Of a stretch of DNA of 5,643 nucleotides, positions 1-5,643 are shown piece by piece. This DNA is from Bacteroidota bacterium (GTDB lineage Bacteria > Bacteroidota > Ignavibacteria > Kapaibacteriales > UBA2268): NCBI GenBank assembly GCA_024280675.1, contig JAJRPT010000110.1, positions 1 through 5,643 of the forward strand, read 5' to 3'. The position numbers were made by a program, and so were the translations under genes. The notes beneath the pieces are model-generated. The model did not search any database. It saw only the letters and a list, made by a program, of their open reading frames with translations, and was not told the DNA's origin. The stretch's first letter is position 1, and each line of letters opens with the position of its first letter.

Positions 1-204
1 AATCCCGCAAATTCAACTTTAAACATTGTCTCAGAAGAGAATATTTCATCTATCAAAATCATTGATTTATCTGGCAATGTTTTATTTACGCAAGCTTATC
101 GTGGCAATCAAAATGAAGTGAATATTGAAACAAGCGAACTTGCAAATGGTAGTTATTTTGTAAATATCAATGGGAATGTTTACAAGCGATTTGTAAAGGA
201 ATAA
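1..204 (+). CDS. T9SS cargo protein, C-terminal sorting domain only (5'-truncated)
   Basis: Frame 1 is open from the first base to a TAA at 202-204 and gives 67 residues; the start lies outside the window. The stretch reads as a type A T9SS (Por) C-terminal sorting domain. An NPA near its beginning is followed by a hydrophobic strand, then IKIIDLSGNVLF (the usual 'I.D..G' strand), a hydrophilic turn, a strand ending ELANGSYFVNI (the conserved 'L..G.Y.V.I'), and a final Lys/Arg-containing strand RFVKE. In this family the domain directs a Sec-exported protein through the outer membrane, where it is normally removed or replaced by a surface anchor. The function of the missing upstream portion cannot be told. 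The gene converges on the minus-strand recQ operon, and the hairpin at 231-280 lies between them. Recognition of the sorting domain is confident; the protein's role is unknown. Confidence 0.85.
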   Translation, partial: NPANSTLNIVSEENISSIKIIDLSGNVLFTQAYRGNQNEVNIETSELANGSYFVNINGNVYKRFVKE

Positions 205-230
205 GATTTACTCTGCCACAACTCTTAAAC

Positions 231-280
231 AAAATAAAAAAAGGCGGTGTTTTCACTGCAAAGCAAAAGCACCGCCCTTT
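231..280 (-). terminator. Rho-independent terminator of the recQ operon (possibly bidirectional)
   Basis: GGCGGTG (243-249) pairs perfectly with CACCGCC (270-276). Beyond a bulged G269 the stem continues TTTT (250-253) with AAAA (265-268), leaving an 11-nt loop. On the minus strand the stem is followed by seven U, one A and four more U (242 down to 231), a strong terminator for the recQ operon, whose stop codon is only about 16-20 nt upstream. In the plus direction the same hairpin follows the T9SS gene stop by about 40 nt but has only three T after it, so termination there would be weaker. Apart from this hairpin, 205-295 holds nothing I recognise. Confidence 0.85.
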
Positions 281-295
281 AAAAATATAAGAGCA

Positions 296-2440
296 TCAAT
301 TTTCGTTCAAATAATAAAGCCGAATAATCTTGAGCTGATCCATATTCACCTTGCCACCCAGATGATCATAGACATATTCCAGCCTGTGGCAACCCATTGT
401 GTCGTAGGCTTCTGTTATTTTCTCAAGAGTTTCTTTGCCGAGTATTCTTTGTGCAAGCCATTCAATTTTGTTGAGCTTGCCACCCGATTGAATAAAATGA
501 TAGAGATTATCGAGAATTAGAGTGTACTGCAAATCAAACTCGTGTGCAATTTCTCTTATCGGCACTCCTTTGTTATACTTCTCACCAATTTGAATAAATT
601 TATTAGAGTCTGGTTGGTTTCTCATGTCGTCAGAATTAGACCTTGCAACTCCATTCTCCCTTTTTATTCTCGAAATAACATCAATGAAATGATTGCCATA
701 TTTCTTATACTTAAATTCTGTGATGCCGATGACATCGAGAAAATCTTGTTTGTTTTCCGGCAAGCTCTCTGCAATTTCTTTCAAACTTTGATCTGAGACA
801 ACCGCATAAGGAGGTAAGCCTTGATTATCGGAGATTTCCTTTCTTACCCGAGTTAGTTCATCGATGGCTATTTGCCTTATATCTACATTAGAGTTTAAAA
901 CTATTTCTTCTTCTGGTTCTTCGGTGAGTCTGCCTTTGATAGGTTGTAGGTTTCGTATAAATTTTGAGCCTTTACTTGTCAGCTTTAGTGTTTCCTTCTC
1001 ATCTTTTTCAATATATTCCAGCACAACGAGTTGGCGCGCGATTATCGACCATTGATTTCGCAACAGGCTTTTCCCTGTATTGTATGAACGCAAGTCTTCG
1101 TGCTTATTGTCAAATACCTTATCATTTTTTACACCACGCAAAACACTTGTAATATAACTAAGATTAAATCTTTGCTTTGTTTCTTGGATACAGAATAAAT
1201 ATTTATAGGCGTAGGAGGAAATATCGGTCTCACCTATCGATTGTGCGTTACAGTTGTCGCACATAGTCTCGCATTTATGCCCCTCGTAGTCCTCTCCAAA
1301 GTATTTCAACAAAGGAATTCTGCGGCAATCTTGGAACTCCAAATATTCAACAAGTGCATCAATTTGTTTCTCAGCTATGGAACGTTCCTTGTCTTCTTTC
1401 TTTTTTAGCAAAAATTTAAACTTTGCAATATCAGTATATGAAAAAAGCAATAAGCAGTCCGAACGCAAGCCATCACGCCCGGCACGACCAATCTCTTGGT
1501 AATAGGATTCAATTGATTTGGGCAAATCGTAATGAATGACAAAACGAACATTTGCCTTGTTGATTCCCATTCCAAATGCAATAGTGGCCACAATTATTTG
1601 GACTTCATCTTTGAGGAATTGTTCTTGATTTTTCTCTCTTTCCTTGTCGGCAAGCCCTGCGTGGTAAGCTCTGGCAATGTATCCATTTTCTTGCAACCCC
1701 TCGCAAAGTTGTTCAACTTGCTTACGCTTAAAGCAATAAATTATTCCAGGTTTCTTCCTGTGTGTTCTCAAAAAATCAAGTGTCTGACGCAGTGGATCTA
1801 CCTTTGGTACAATCTGCAAAAATAGATTTGGTCTATCAAAACTTGCAATAAATTTCTCGAACTCTTTTAAGCCAAGCGAACTCACAATGTCTTTTTGAAC
1901 CTTAGCCGTGGCAGTGGCCGTGAGTGCTAGGAAGACAGCATGAGGGAATCTATCCCGTGTCTCAGATATTCGCATATATTCTGGGCGGAAGTCATGTCCC
2001 CATTCCGAAACGCAATGAGCCTCATCTATTGTGATACAATCGACCCTTACCTCCGAGAGCAGTTTCTGAGTGGCTTTAATCATAAATGTTTCAGGTGCAC
2101 AATAAAGCAGTTTGACCCTGCCATCTCTTACGAGTCCCATATTATGGTTATATTCTTTCTTCCTCAATGAAGAGTTTAGGAATACTGCCTCTATGTTTAA
2201 ACTCCCAAGCTGCTCGACTTGGTCTTTCATCAGTGAGATTAGAGGAGAAATTACAACTGTTATGCCTGGGAATAAGAGTGCTGGGATTTGGTAGCACAGG
2301 CTTTTTCCACCTCCTGTCGGCATTATTGCAATTGTATCTTTTTTTGTTAAGACATTGCTTATCACATTTTCTTGAAAAGATCGAAATTCATTGTACCCAA
2401 ATTTATTCTTTAGGATACTTTTTGCCTTGTTCATTATCAT
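296..2440 (-). CDS. recQ: RecQ family ATP-dependent 3'-5' DNA helicase
   Basis: The protein is 714 aa and complete. The superfamily 2 helicase core is intact: motif 0 FGYNEFRSFQ (14-23), Walker A MPTGGGKS (40-47), DEAH (139-142) followed by the RecQ aromatic-rich loop HCVSEWGHDFRPEY (142-155), TAT motif (174-177), FGMGINK (289-295), and motif VI QEIGRAGRDG (315-324). A zinc-binding site is formed by C372, C390, C394 and C397. A winged-helix RQC region (about 405-500) follows, then an HRDC domain (about 522-593), then a C-terminal helix-turn-helix extension (about 613-714) seen in many Bacteroidota RecQs. The family unwinds forks, D-loops and other branched or G4 structures in recombination and replication repair. 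It is last in the operon, 3 nt after the exonuclease stop. Start: ATG at 2440; a second ATG two codons on (2434) is an equal alternative. Neither has a strong Shine-Dalgarno sequence, though AAGG lies 12 nt upstream of the first. No damage is visible. Confidence 0.97.
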   Translation of the reverse strand: MIMNKAKSILKNKFGYNEFRSFQENVISNVLTKKDTIAIMPTGGGKSLCYQIPALLFPGITVVISPLISLMKDQVEQLGSLNIEAVFLNSSLRKKEYNHNMGLVRDGRVKLLYCAPETFMIKATQKLLSEVRVDCITIDEAHCVSEWGHDFRPEYMRISETRDRFPHAVFLALTATATAKVQKDIVSSLGLKEFEKFIASFDRPNLFLQIVPKVDPLRQTLDFLRTHRKKPGIIYCFKRKQVEQLCEGLQENGYIARAYHAGLADKEREKNQEQFLKDEVQIIVATIAFGMGINKANVRFVIHYDLPKSIESYYQEIGRAGRDGLRSDCLLLFSYTDIAKFKFLLKKKEDKERSIAEKQIDALVEYLEFQDCRRIPLLKYFGEDYEGHKCETMCDNCNAQSIGETDISSYAYKYLFCIQETKQRFNLSYITSVLRGVKNDKVFDNKHEDLRSYNTGKSLLRNQWSIIARQLVVLEYIEKDEKETLKLTSKGSKFIRNLQPIKGRLTEEPEEEIVLNSNVDIRQIAIDELTRVRKEISDNQGLPPYAVVSDQSLKEIAESLPENKQDFLDVIGITEFKYKKYGNHFIDVISRIKRENGVARSNSDDMRNQPDSNKFIQIGEKYNKGVPIREIAHEFDLQYTLILDNLYHFIQSGGKLNKIEWLAQRILGKETLEKITEAYDTMGCHRLEYVYDHLGGKVNMDQLKIIRLYYLNEN

Positions 2441-2443
2441 TTT

Positions 2444-3277
2444 TTATCTAAACCTTAAATATTTGTTCCATTTTAAAAACAATTCCCAAGTTGCCCCCAC
2501 GTCCCTTAGGCAATACTCAGAAATCTCCTTTATCTTATCATTATGATAAAATTCTCCAACATTCCCACCATTAATTTCTTTACTTTTTGGAGATTCTATC
2601 CCGTAGGCTCGTGTGTAGAAGTCGAAATTATAACGACGTGTAGCCCCGTAAAAAGTTTTATTAAAAAAAGTTAATTCATCGGCTAAATCAATATGAAGTG
2701 GATAATTGTACCGAGTCCCCGCCATTAAATTTCTGCTCGGACGAACGCTCAGCAAAGATGAACGGATCATGAGAAAAGGTGAGTCAAAAGCTCGCCCATT
2801 GAATGAGACCAAAACCGCTTTGGGATACTTTTTTAGTATTGCCCAGAAATCCTCTAGCACTTTTATCTCAGAGCTGAGGTAGCAAATCACCTCTTCACGC
2901 CCATCCCCCACATCTCCCGCTCCCCTGGTGGCACCTAAGCGAATTTCTTCTTTTTTGGTGTCATTGAGCTTTTCGTATTTTTTAGGACTAGCAAGGACAG
3001 CTCTTTTTTTCATCTCCCAACCGCCGTCACTTTCAACCATCAACTGCAAGGCTATGCAAATTATTTTTGCCGTGGGGGCAGAGAGTGAAAGCTCAAACTT
3101 TTTCTTTTCAACTTCCTCTTCTGTTTCTGCTCCTCTTAGCAGATATTCTTTTTGAGATTCAGAAAATGATTCCCAATCAAGAGCTGTAGTTTCAATATCA
3201 AAAATTATATGCTCGATTATTTCTCCATTTGCACAAAAAACACATGCGAAAATAAGAAATATTAACGAAATGACCAA
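2444..3277 (-). CDS. PolB-type 3'-5' exonuclease (RNase H-like fold); start uncertain
   Basis: As read from TTG at 3277 the protein has 277 residues. The three DEDD exonuclease motifs are present: Exo I IIFDIETT (D27, E29), Exo II SFNGRAFD (N160, D165) and Exo III YCLRD (Y255, D259). This fits the predicted 3'-5' exonucleases related to the proofreading domain of family B DNA polymerases (Pfam DNA_pol_B_exo2). These degrade single-stranded DNA or RNA ends using two metal ions, here presumably in the cytoplasm. Between Exo I and Exo II lies a charged, Gly-rich stretch (about 47-128). The start is doubtful: no ATG occurs in frame, and the TTG start adds a hydrophobic 17-residue leader that looks like translated AT-rich leader DNA rather than a signal peptide. 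One extra A in the run at 3220-3222 would join ATG 3228 to the frame as MEKIIEHIIFDIET, the usual N terminus for such a domain. The gene sits 12 nt after the SRPBCC gene, in the same frame, and 3 nt before recQ. Confidence 0.85.
   Translation of the reverse strand: MVISLIFLIFACVFCANGEIIEHIIFDIETTALDWESFSESQKEYLLRGAETEEEVEKKKFELSLSAPTAKIICIALQLMVESDGGWEMKKRAVLASPKKYEKLNDTKKEEIRLGATRGAGDVGDGREEVICYLSSEIKVLEDFWAILKKYPKAVLVSFNGRAFDSPFLMIRSSLLSVRPSRNLMAGTRYNYPLHIDLADELTFFNKTFYGATRRYNFDFYTRAYGIESPKSKEINGGNVGEFYHNDKIKEISEYCLRDVGATWELFLKWNKYLRFR
2900..2925 (-). other. Canonical G-quadruplex motif inside the exonuclease gene
   Basis: On the minus strand (the coding strand and mRNA) four G-runs lie in order: GGGG (2925-2922), GGG (2918-2916), GGGGG (2909-2905) and GGG (2902-2900). 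Their loops are AGC, AGATGT and AT. This satisfies the usual rule of four runs of at least three G with loops of 1-7 nt. It encodes the Gly/Asp-rich segment at residues 118-126 of the exonuclease. It is conspicuous because the surrounding DNA is AT-rich. Folding in the cell is not shown by sequence. Confidence 0.6.
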
Positions 3278-3289
3278 AATATATTTATT

Positions 3290-3823
3290 TTATAATTTTT
3301 CTACTAAGGCTTTTAAATCATTTAGGCCATCTTGGTAGGCTTCTTCAATCATTGGGTTAAGAACGGAGAGCATCAAGCGAGCAAATATGTTCCAATAGGG
3401 AACCGGCTCATTGATTATCCAATGAACTTCGCTCACGCCTTCCTTTTGAGATAAAGAAAATATGGCGTGCAAAGACGGCTCACCATCGTAATCACCATCG
3501 AGCCAAAGTGCTGTCTTAATCTTTGAAAATTCAATACTCTCGATAATTCTCATTCTCCCATTGCCTTGGGTTTCGCTCTTCCACTCAGACTCTGCACCCA
3601 CTCCTTTGCTAGTATTATTATAGCTGAGCGTCATTGTTGAATCAATTCCTTGCCAAGGAGCCCACTTGCCAAACTTTTTTAAATTATTTATGTAAGGAAA
3701 GACCGTCTCGCTGCTAGCATTAATCTTGACCGACACATCAACATCCCATTGGCTTGGAAGAAAAATTAGACCAAGTACAATTAAAATAGCAGCGATTATC
3801 ACAAGAATTCTTAAAATACGCAT
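3290..3823 (-). CDS. Membrane-anchored SRPBCC (polyketide cyclase-like) protein
   Basis: The protein is 177 aa, with one N-terminal hydrophobic segment (about residues 4-22, followed by LPSQWDVDVSV) that should act as a membrane anchor or uncleaved signal. The rest resembles the SRPBCC/START-like superfamily of the polyketide-cyclase type. Typical features are a short strand then SSETVFPYINNLKKFGKWAPW (about 37-57), the GVGAESEW turn (74-81), a G-x-G-R strand followed by IES (88-96), and a long amphipathic C-terminal helix (about 142-177). The fold encloses a hydrophobic ligand pocket, but no ligand can be predicted. Start ATG 3823 is preceded by AGGA and AAAGAG within 15 nt, a reasonable ribosome site. 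It is the first gene of the exonuclease-recQ operon, and its TAA stop (3292-3290) is 12 nt before the exonuclease TTG. A link to DNA repair is not evident; the grouping may be only transcriptional. Confidence 0.8.
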   Translation of the reverse strand: MRILRILVIIAAILIVLGLIFLPSQWDVDVSVKINASSETVFPYINNLKKFGKWAPWQGIDSTMTLSYNNTSKGVGAESEWKSETQGNGRMRIIESIEFSKIKTALWLDGDYDGEPSLHAIFSLSQKEGVSEVHWIINEPVPYWNIFARLMLSVLNPMIEEAYQDGLNDLKALVEKL

Positions 3824-3862
3824 TGCTCTTTCCTCATTTTATTAAAAAAATATCCAACCATT

Positions 3863-3893
3863 CAAATCTAACTTAATATTATTCTGCTTAAAG
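3863..3893 (-). promoter_or_regulatory. Putative Bacteroidota-type promoter of the SRPBCC-exonuclease-recQ operon
   Basis: On the minus strand TAGATTTG (3870-3863) matches the Bacteroidota -7 consensus TAnnTTTG exactly. The -33 region, about 19 nt upstream, holds only TTTCTTT rather than TTTG, so that half is weak. The predicted transcription start near 3857 would leave a leader of roughly 35 nt before the ATG at 3823, which is a sensible distance. No other good candidate lies upstream of the operon in the divergent gap. Confidence 0.4.
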
Positions 3894-3906
3894 AAAAAAT
3901 TAAGCA
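3885..3906. repeat. Perfect 7-bp inverted repeat in divergent intergenic region
   Basis: TGCTTAA (3885-3891) and TTAAGCA (3900-3906) are perfect inverted repeats separated by 8 A-rich bases. The pair lies between the two divergent genes and overlaps the -33 position of the putative minus-strand promoter. It could be an operator for a dimeric regulator or a small hairpin. There is no U-run suited to termination. An 8-bp palindrome TAATATTA (3874-3881) lies beside it, but in such AT-rich DNA it may be chance. The remainder of 3824-3961 shows nothing else I can name. Confidence 0.35.
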
Positions 3907-3961
3907 ATAAATGTTCTTTTTAGAACTGCTATTATGGTATACTTTTTGCTGTAGATTAATT

Positions 3962-5452
3962 ATGAAAAATATAATTAGAAATATAATGTTAGTGGCGATT
4001 ATTGTATTCTCTACAATAAATATAGTCCAATCTGCAGGTTTTAGAATAGTTCGCACCGATGTTGATTCAACTCTTTCAGATTTTATTACTGCAAAATATA
4101 TGTTCTCATTCGATATTTATCTCGATGACATAGAATATTGCAACAATGTTTCCTTTCAGCTTCGCTATGATAATGCGAGTATAATTGATTATGATGGTCA
4201 TATTCAAACTGAATTCAGCAAAGAAATCGAGCCATATACACTTGAAAAAGATTCACAGACCGATTTTGCATTTTTGAATATTTCGGTTTACACGGGCGAG
4301 AGTATTAAGAATAGTTATTTCCCAAACCCAAAGGTTCTTACTCTTCAATTTGTGGTAACTCCAACGGCAGAAAATGGGCGGCAGGTCACATTTGAGTTTA
4401 TTACTGCACTTGCAACGACGCTTGAAAATGATACCCCGGTATCAATTACCGTCGATGTAGAGCCCATAGTTTTTGATGTACATGGTTTTGTAGATGTGCT
4501 CCCTGGCAATGCAGATAATGACTCTGAAGGTCTAGTAAATGCTTCAGACCACGTAAAAATAGCACTTCATAAGGGAATTGAAAAAGAGTACCCAGGGGCT
4601 AGATTCTTCAAACGAGACAATGCGTCCACTGGAAAATACTTACAAAAATGTCTAGTTTGGGACATTGCAGATGCGACTTATGCAGATTGTAATGGGGACG
4701 GAACGATCACCATTAGCGATGCTGTGGTTGTTTCTCTAAATTTTGATGAGGATCAGTTGTCGGAAAAAGAACAATCTGAATTGCAAGCTCAAAGCGACAT
4801 TTATAACAAAAATATTAAATCCCAAACAAGTGTTACCCTTCCAATTCTTGTAGAATCTCTAAGGGATTATAATACTGCATTTGGAAATATTGTTCTTGCT
4901 GGTGGTCAAAATTATAAAATCTTAGGAGTTCAAGCAGGCGAGCTTTTTGCAAATGTAGAGAATCTTGTCATTGATGATTTTGATGAAAAATATACAGAGC
5001 AAATCCAACAAAGAGAAATTGAATTTTTTATCACCGGGTACGGCTCAAAATTTAGCGCCGCAAATTCTGGAGAGCTAATCAAAATTATCATTGAGCCAGG
5101 TGAGGATTTTATAAAACCAGAATATGTAATAGAAAAAATAAACGGTATTTCACTTGACAAAAATATCTTTGAACTGAATTTATTAACCACTTCATTGGAT
5201 GGCGAAAAGTTTAGCAATGATTTTGTAGAGATATATTATGGAAGCACTTCGGTCACTCTAAATCCCTTAAATATCAGCGACTTAAAAGATGTCAGCTTGT
5301 ATAACGCACTTGGAAATAAAATTGATGTAAAAGTACGGCTTAACAGAAATAAACTTGTTGTTGGCACAAGTCCTTTATTATCAGGAACTTACATTCTTGT
5401 CCATAAGAACAATAACATTCGCTCTTCTTACAAATTGATAATCACAAAATAG
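3962..5452 (+). CDS. Secreted cohesin-like/dockerin-like protein with T9SS-type C-terminal domain
   Basis: From ATG 3962 the protein has 496 residues and begins with a classical Sec signal peptide: MKNIIRN, a hydrophobic core, and a cleavage site near VQSA (22-25). The frame extends up to ATG 3911, but the 17 extra residues would precede and spoil the signal peptide, so 3962 is chosen. About 27-175 is a beta-rich, cohesin-like region (FDIYLDDI; SFQLRYDN). About 181-260 is a dockerin-like module with two EF-hand-type calcium loops: a modified first loop (182-196) and a regular second loop DCNGDGTITISD (242-253), preceded by W..ADATYAD as in dockerins of this phylum. After a charged linker, about 289-413 is a second beta-rich cohesin-like region. 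About 430-496 resembles a T9SS sorting domain (VSLYNALGNKI; LLSGTYILV; basic end KLIITK). Binding partner and substrate are unknown. The signal and dockerin calls are firm; the cohesin-like calls rest on pattern only. Confidence 0.8.
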   Translation: MKNIIRNIMLVAIIVFSTINIVQSAGFRIVRTDVDSTLSDFITAKYMFSFDIYLDDIEYCNNVSFQLRYDNASIIDYDGHIQTEFSKEIEPYTLEKDSQTDFAFLNISVYTGESIKNSYFPNPKVLTLQFVVTPTAENGRQVTFEFITALATTLENDTPVSITVDVEPIVFDVHGFVDVLPGNADNDSEGLVNASDHVKIALHKGIEKEYPGARFFKRDNASTGKYLQKCLVWDIADATYADCNGDGTITISDAVVVSLNFDEDQLSEKEQSELQAQSDIYNKNIKSQTSVTLPILVESLRDYNTAFGNIVLAGGQNYKILGVQAGELFANVENLVIDDFDEKYTEQIQQREIEFFITGYGSKFSAANSGELIKIIIEPGEDFIKPEYVIEKINGISLDKNIFELNLLTTSLDGEKFSNDFVEIYYGSTSVTLNPLNISDLKDVSLYNALGNKIDVKVRLNRNKLVVGTSPLLSGTYILVHKNNNIRSSYKLIITK

Positions 5453-5463
5453 CAAGTCAAAAA

Positions 5464-5643
5464 GTGGACGAAAAAGATTTATTTAATCAAATCGCATCTC
5501 TGGCAACAGAGCAATTAAATCCAAAAACAAAAAACATTGATTCGGCTTCCTTGTCGGAAACTCTTCGGATGATTAATGATGAAGATAAACTTGTAGCAAA
5601 AGCTGTCGAATTGGTTTTGCCAGAGATTGAAATTGCATCAAGC
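5464..5643 (+). CDS. murQ: N-acetylmuramic acid 6-phosphate etherase, N-terminal part (3'-truncated)
   Basis: Sixty codons are visible before the window ends. The peptide matches the MurQ N terminus: ATEQLNPKTKNIDSASL (14-30; family pattern TE..N..t..ID..s) then MINDEDKLVAKAVELVLPEI (36-55), close to the INDEDK..v.lAVe.vLP.I segment of known MurQ proteins. MurQ cleaves the D-lactyl ether of MurNAc-6-phosphate to give GlcNAc-6-phosphate and D-lactate in the cytoplasm, the key step of peptidoglycan muramic acid recycling. Its catalytic SIS domain lies beyond the window; full-length proteins are about 270-310 aa. GTG at 5464 is chosen because the frame has no ATG upstream as far as the stop at 5413-5415, and the next in-frame ATG (codon 36) lies inside the conserved region. 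The gene starts 11 nt after the stop of the secreted-protein gene with no terminator between, so co-transcription is likely. No Shine-Dalgarno sequence is apparent. Confidence 0.88.
   Translation, partial: MDEKDLFNQIASLATEQLNPKTKNIDSASLSETLRMINDEDKLVAKAVELVLPEIEIASS

Noticed and set aside
1532..1825. Open frames on the plus strand opposite recQ (also 542-796 and 1940-2451)
   Set aside because: They lie wholly opposite strongly conserved RecQ coding sequence and their translations show no domain or sensible composition.
3217..3277. Signal peptide or lipobox on the exonuclease (IFAC in the TTG-initiated leader)
   Set aside because: There is no positive N-region and the lipobox fit is poor. 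The leader is AT-rich sequence that codes hydrophobic residues by chance, and the catalytic domain is a cytoplasmic DNA enzyme.
296..3823. A phage-defence island built on RecQ plus nuclease
   Set aside because: The RecQ has the full housekeeping domain set (RQC, HRDC, C-terminal HTH), and no sensor, toxin or mobile-element gene is nearby. DNA repair is the simpler reading.
3938..3948. TATACTTTTTG as a promoter for the plus-strand secreted-protein gene
   Set aside because: It resembles the Bacteroidota -7 box but the spacer is one base too long, no -33 TTTG is present, and it would leave a leader of only a few bases.
3911..3961. Earlier ATG start (3911) for the secreted protein
   Set aside because: The 17 added residues precede a textbook signal peptide beginning at 3962 and contain no matching feature.
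4930..5217. Minus-strand open frame opposite the secreted-protein gene
   Set aside because: It is a shadow of the real frame and has no recognisable features.
1..5643. CRISPR arrays, tRNA/rRNA genes, insertion sequences
   Set aside because: No repeat-spacer pattern, cloverleaf, transposase or terminal inverted repeats were seen on either strand.

Overview
The window looks like a piece of a low-GC chromosome from the Bacteroidota/FCB group. Three things point there. Proteins at both ends finish in a type IX secretion system (T9SS, Por) C-terminal sorting domain. The RecQ has the long C-terminal helix-turn-helix extension common in that group. A Bacteroidota-style -7 element (TAnnTTTG) sits before the first minus-strand gene. 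The genus cannot be told from the sequence.

Layout. Positions 1-204 are the last 67 codons of a secreted T9SS cargo protein on the plus strand. A strong hairpin (about 231-280) separates it from a convergent three-gene minus-strand cluster. Read from its promoter, the cluster is: a membrane-anchored SRPBCC/polyketide-cyclase-like protein (3823-3290); a PolB-type 3'-5' exonuclease (about 3277-2444); and a full-length RecQ helicase (2440-296). The gaps are 12 nt and 3 nt, so this is very probably one operon ending at the hairpin. A 138-bp divergent intergenic region follows, holding the putative minus-strand promoter and a perfect 7-bp inverted repeat. On the plus strand, 3962-5452 encodes a secreted protein with a cohesin-like region, a dockerin-like double calcium-loop region, a second cohesin-like region and a T9SS-type tail. 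Eleven nucleotides after it begins murQ (MurNAc-6-phosphate etherase), cut by the window end after 60 codons.

Function. RecQ and the PolB-type exonuclease are a natural DNA-processing pair: a 3'-5' unwinding helicase beside a 3'-5' nuclease, the two activities that human WRN combines in one chain. The SRPBCC protein has no evident link to them. The plus-strand pair joins a surface or secreted protein to a cell-wall sugar recycling enzyme, perhaps only by transcriptional convenience.

Points most worth a second look: the exonuclease ORF lacks any ATG start, and a single extra A near 3217-3222 would create an ideal one; the same gene carries a canonical G-quadruplex motif directly upstream of a RecQ gene; and the plus-strand protein combines cohesin-like and dockerin-like modules in one T9SS cargo. 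I see no clear evidence of a wholly new system. The RecQ-exonuclease operon is the best candidate for a functional unit.
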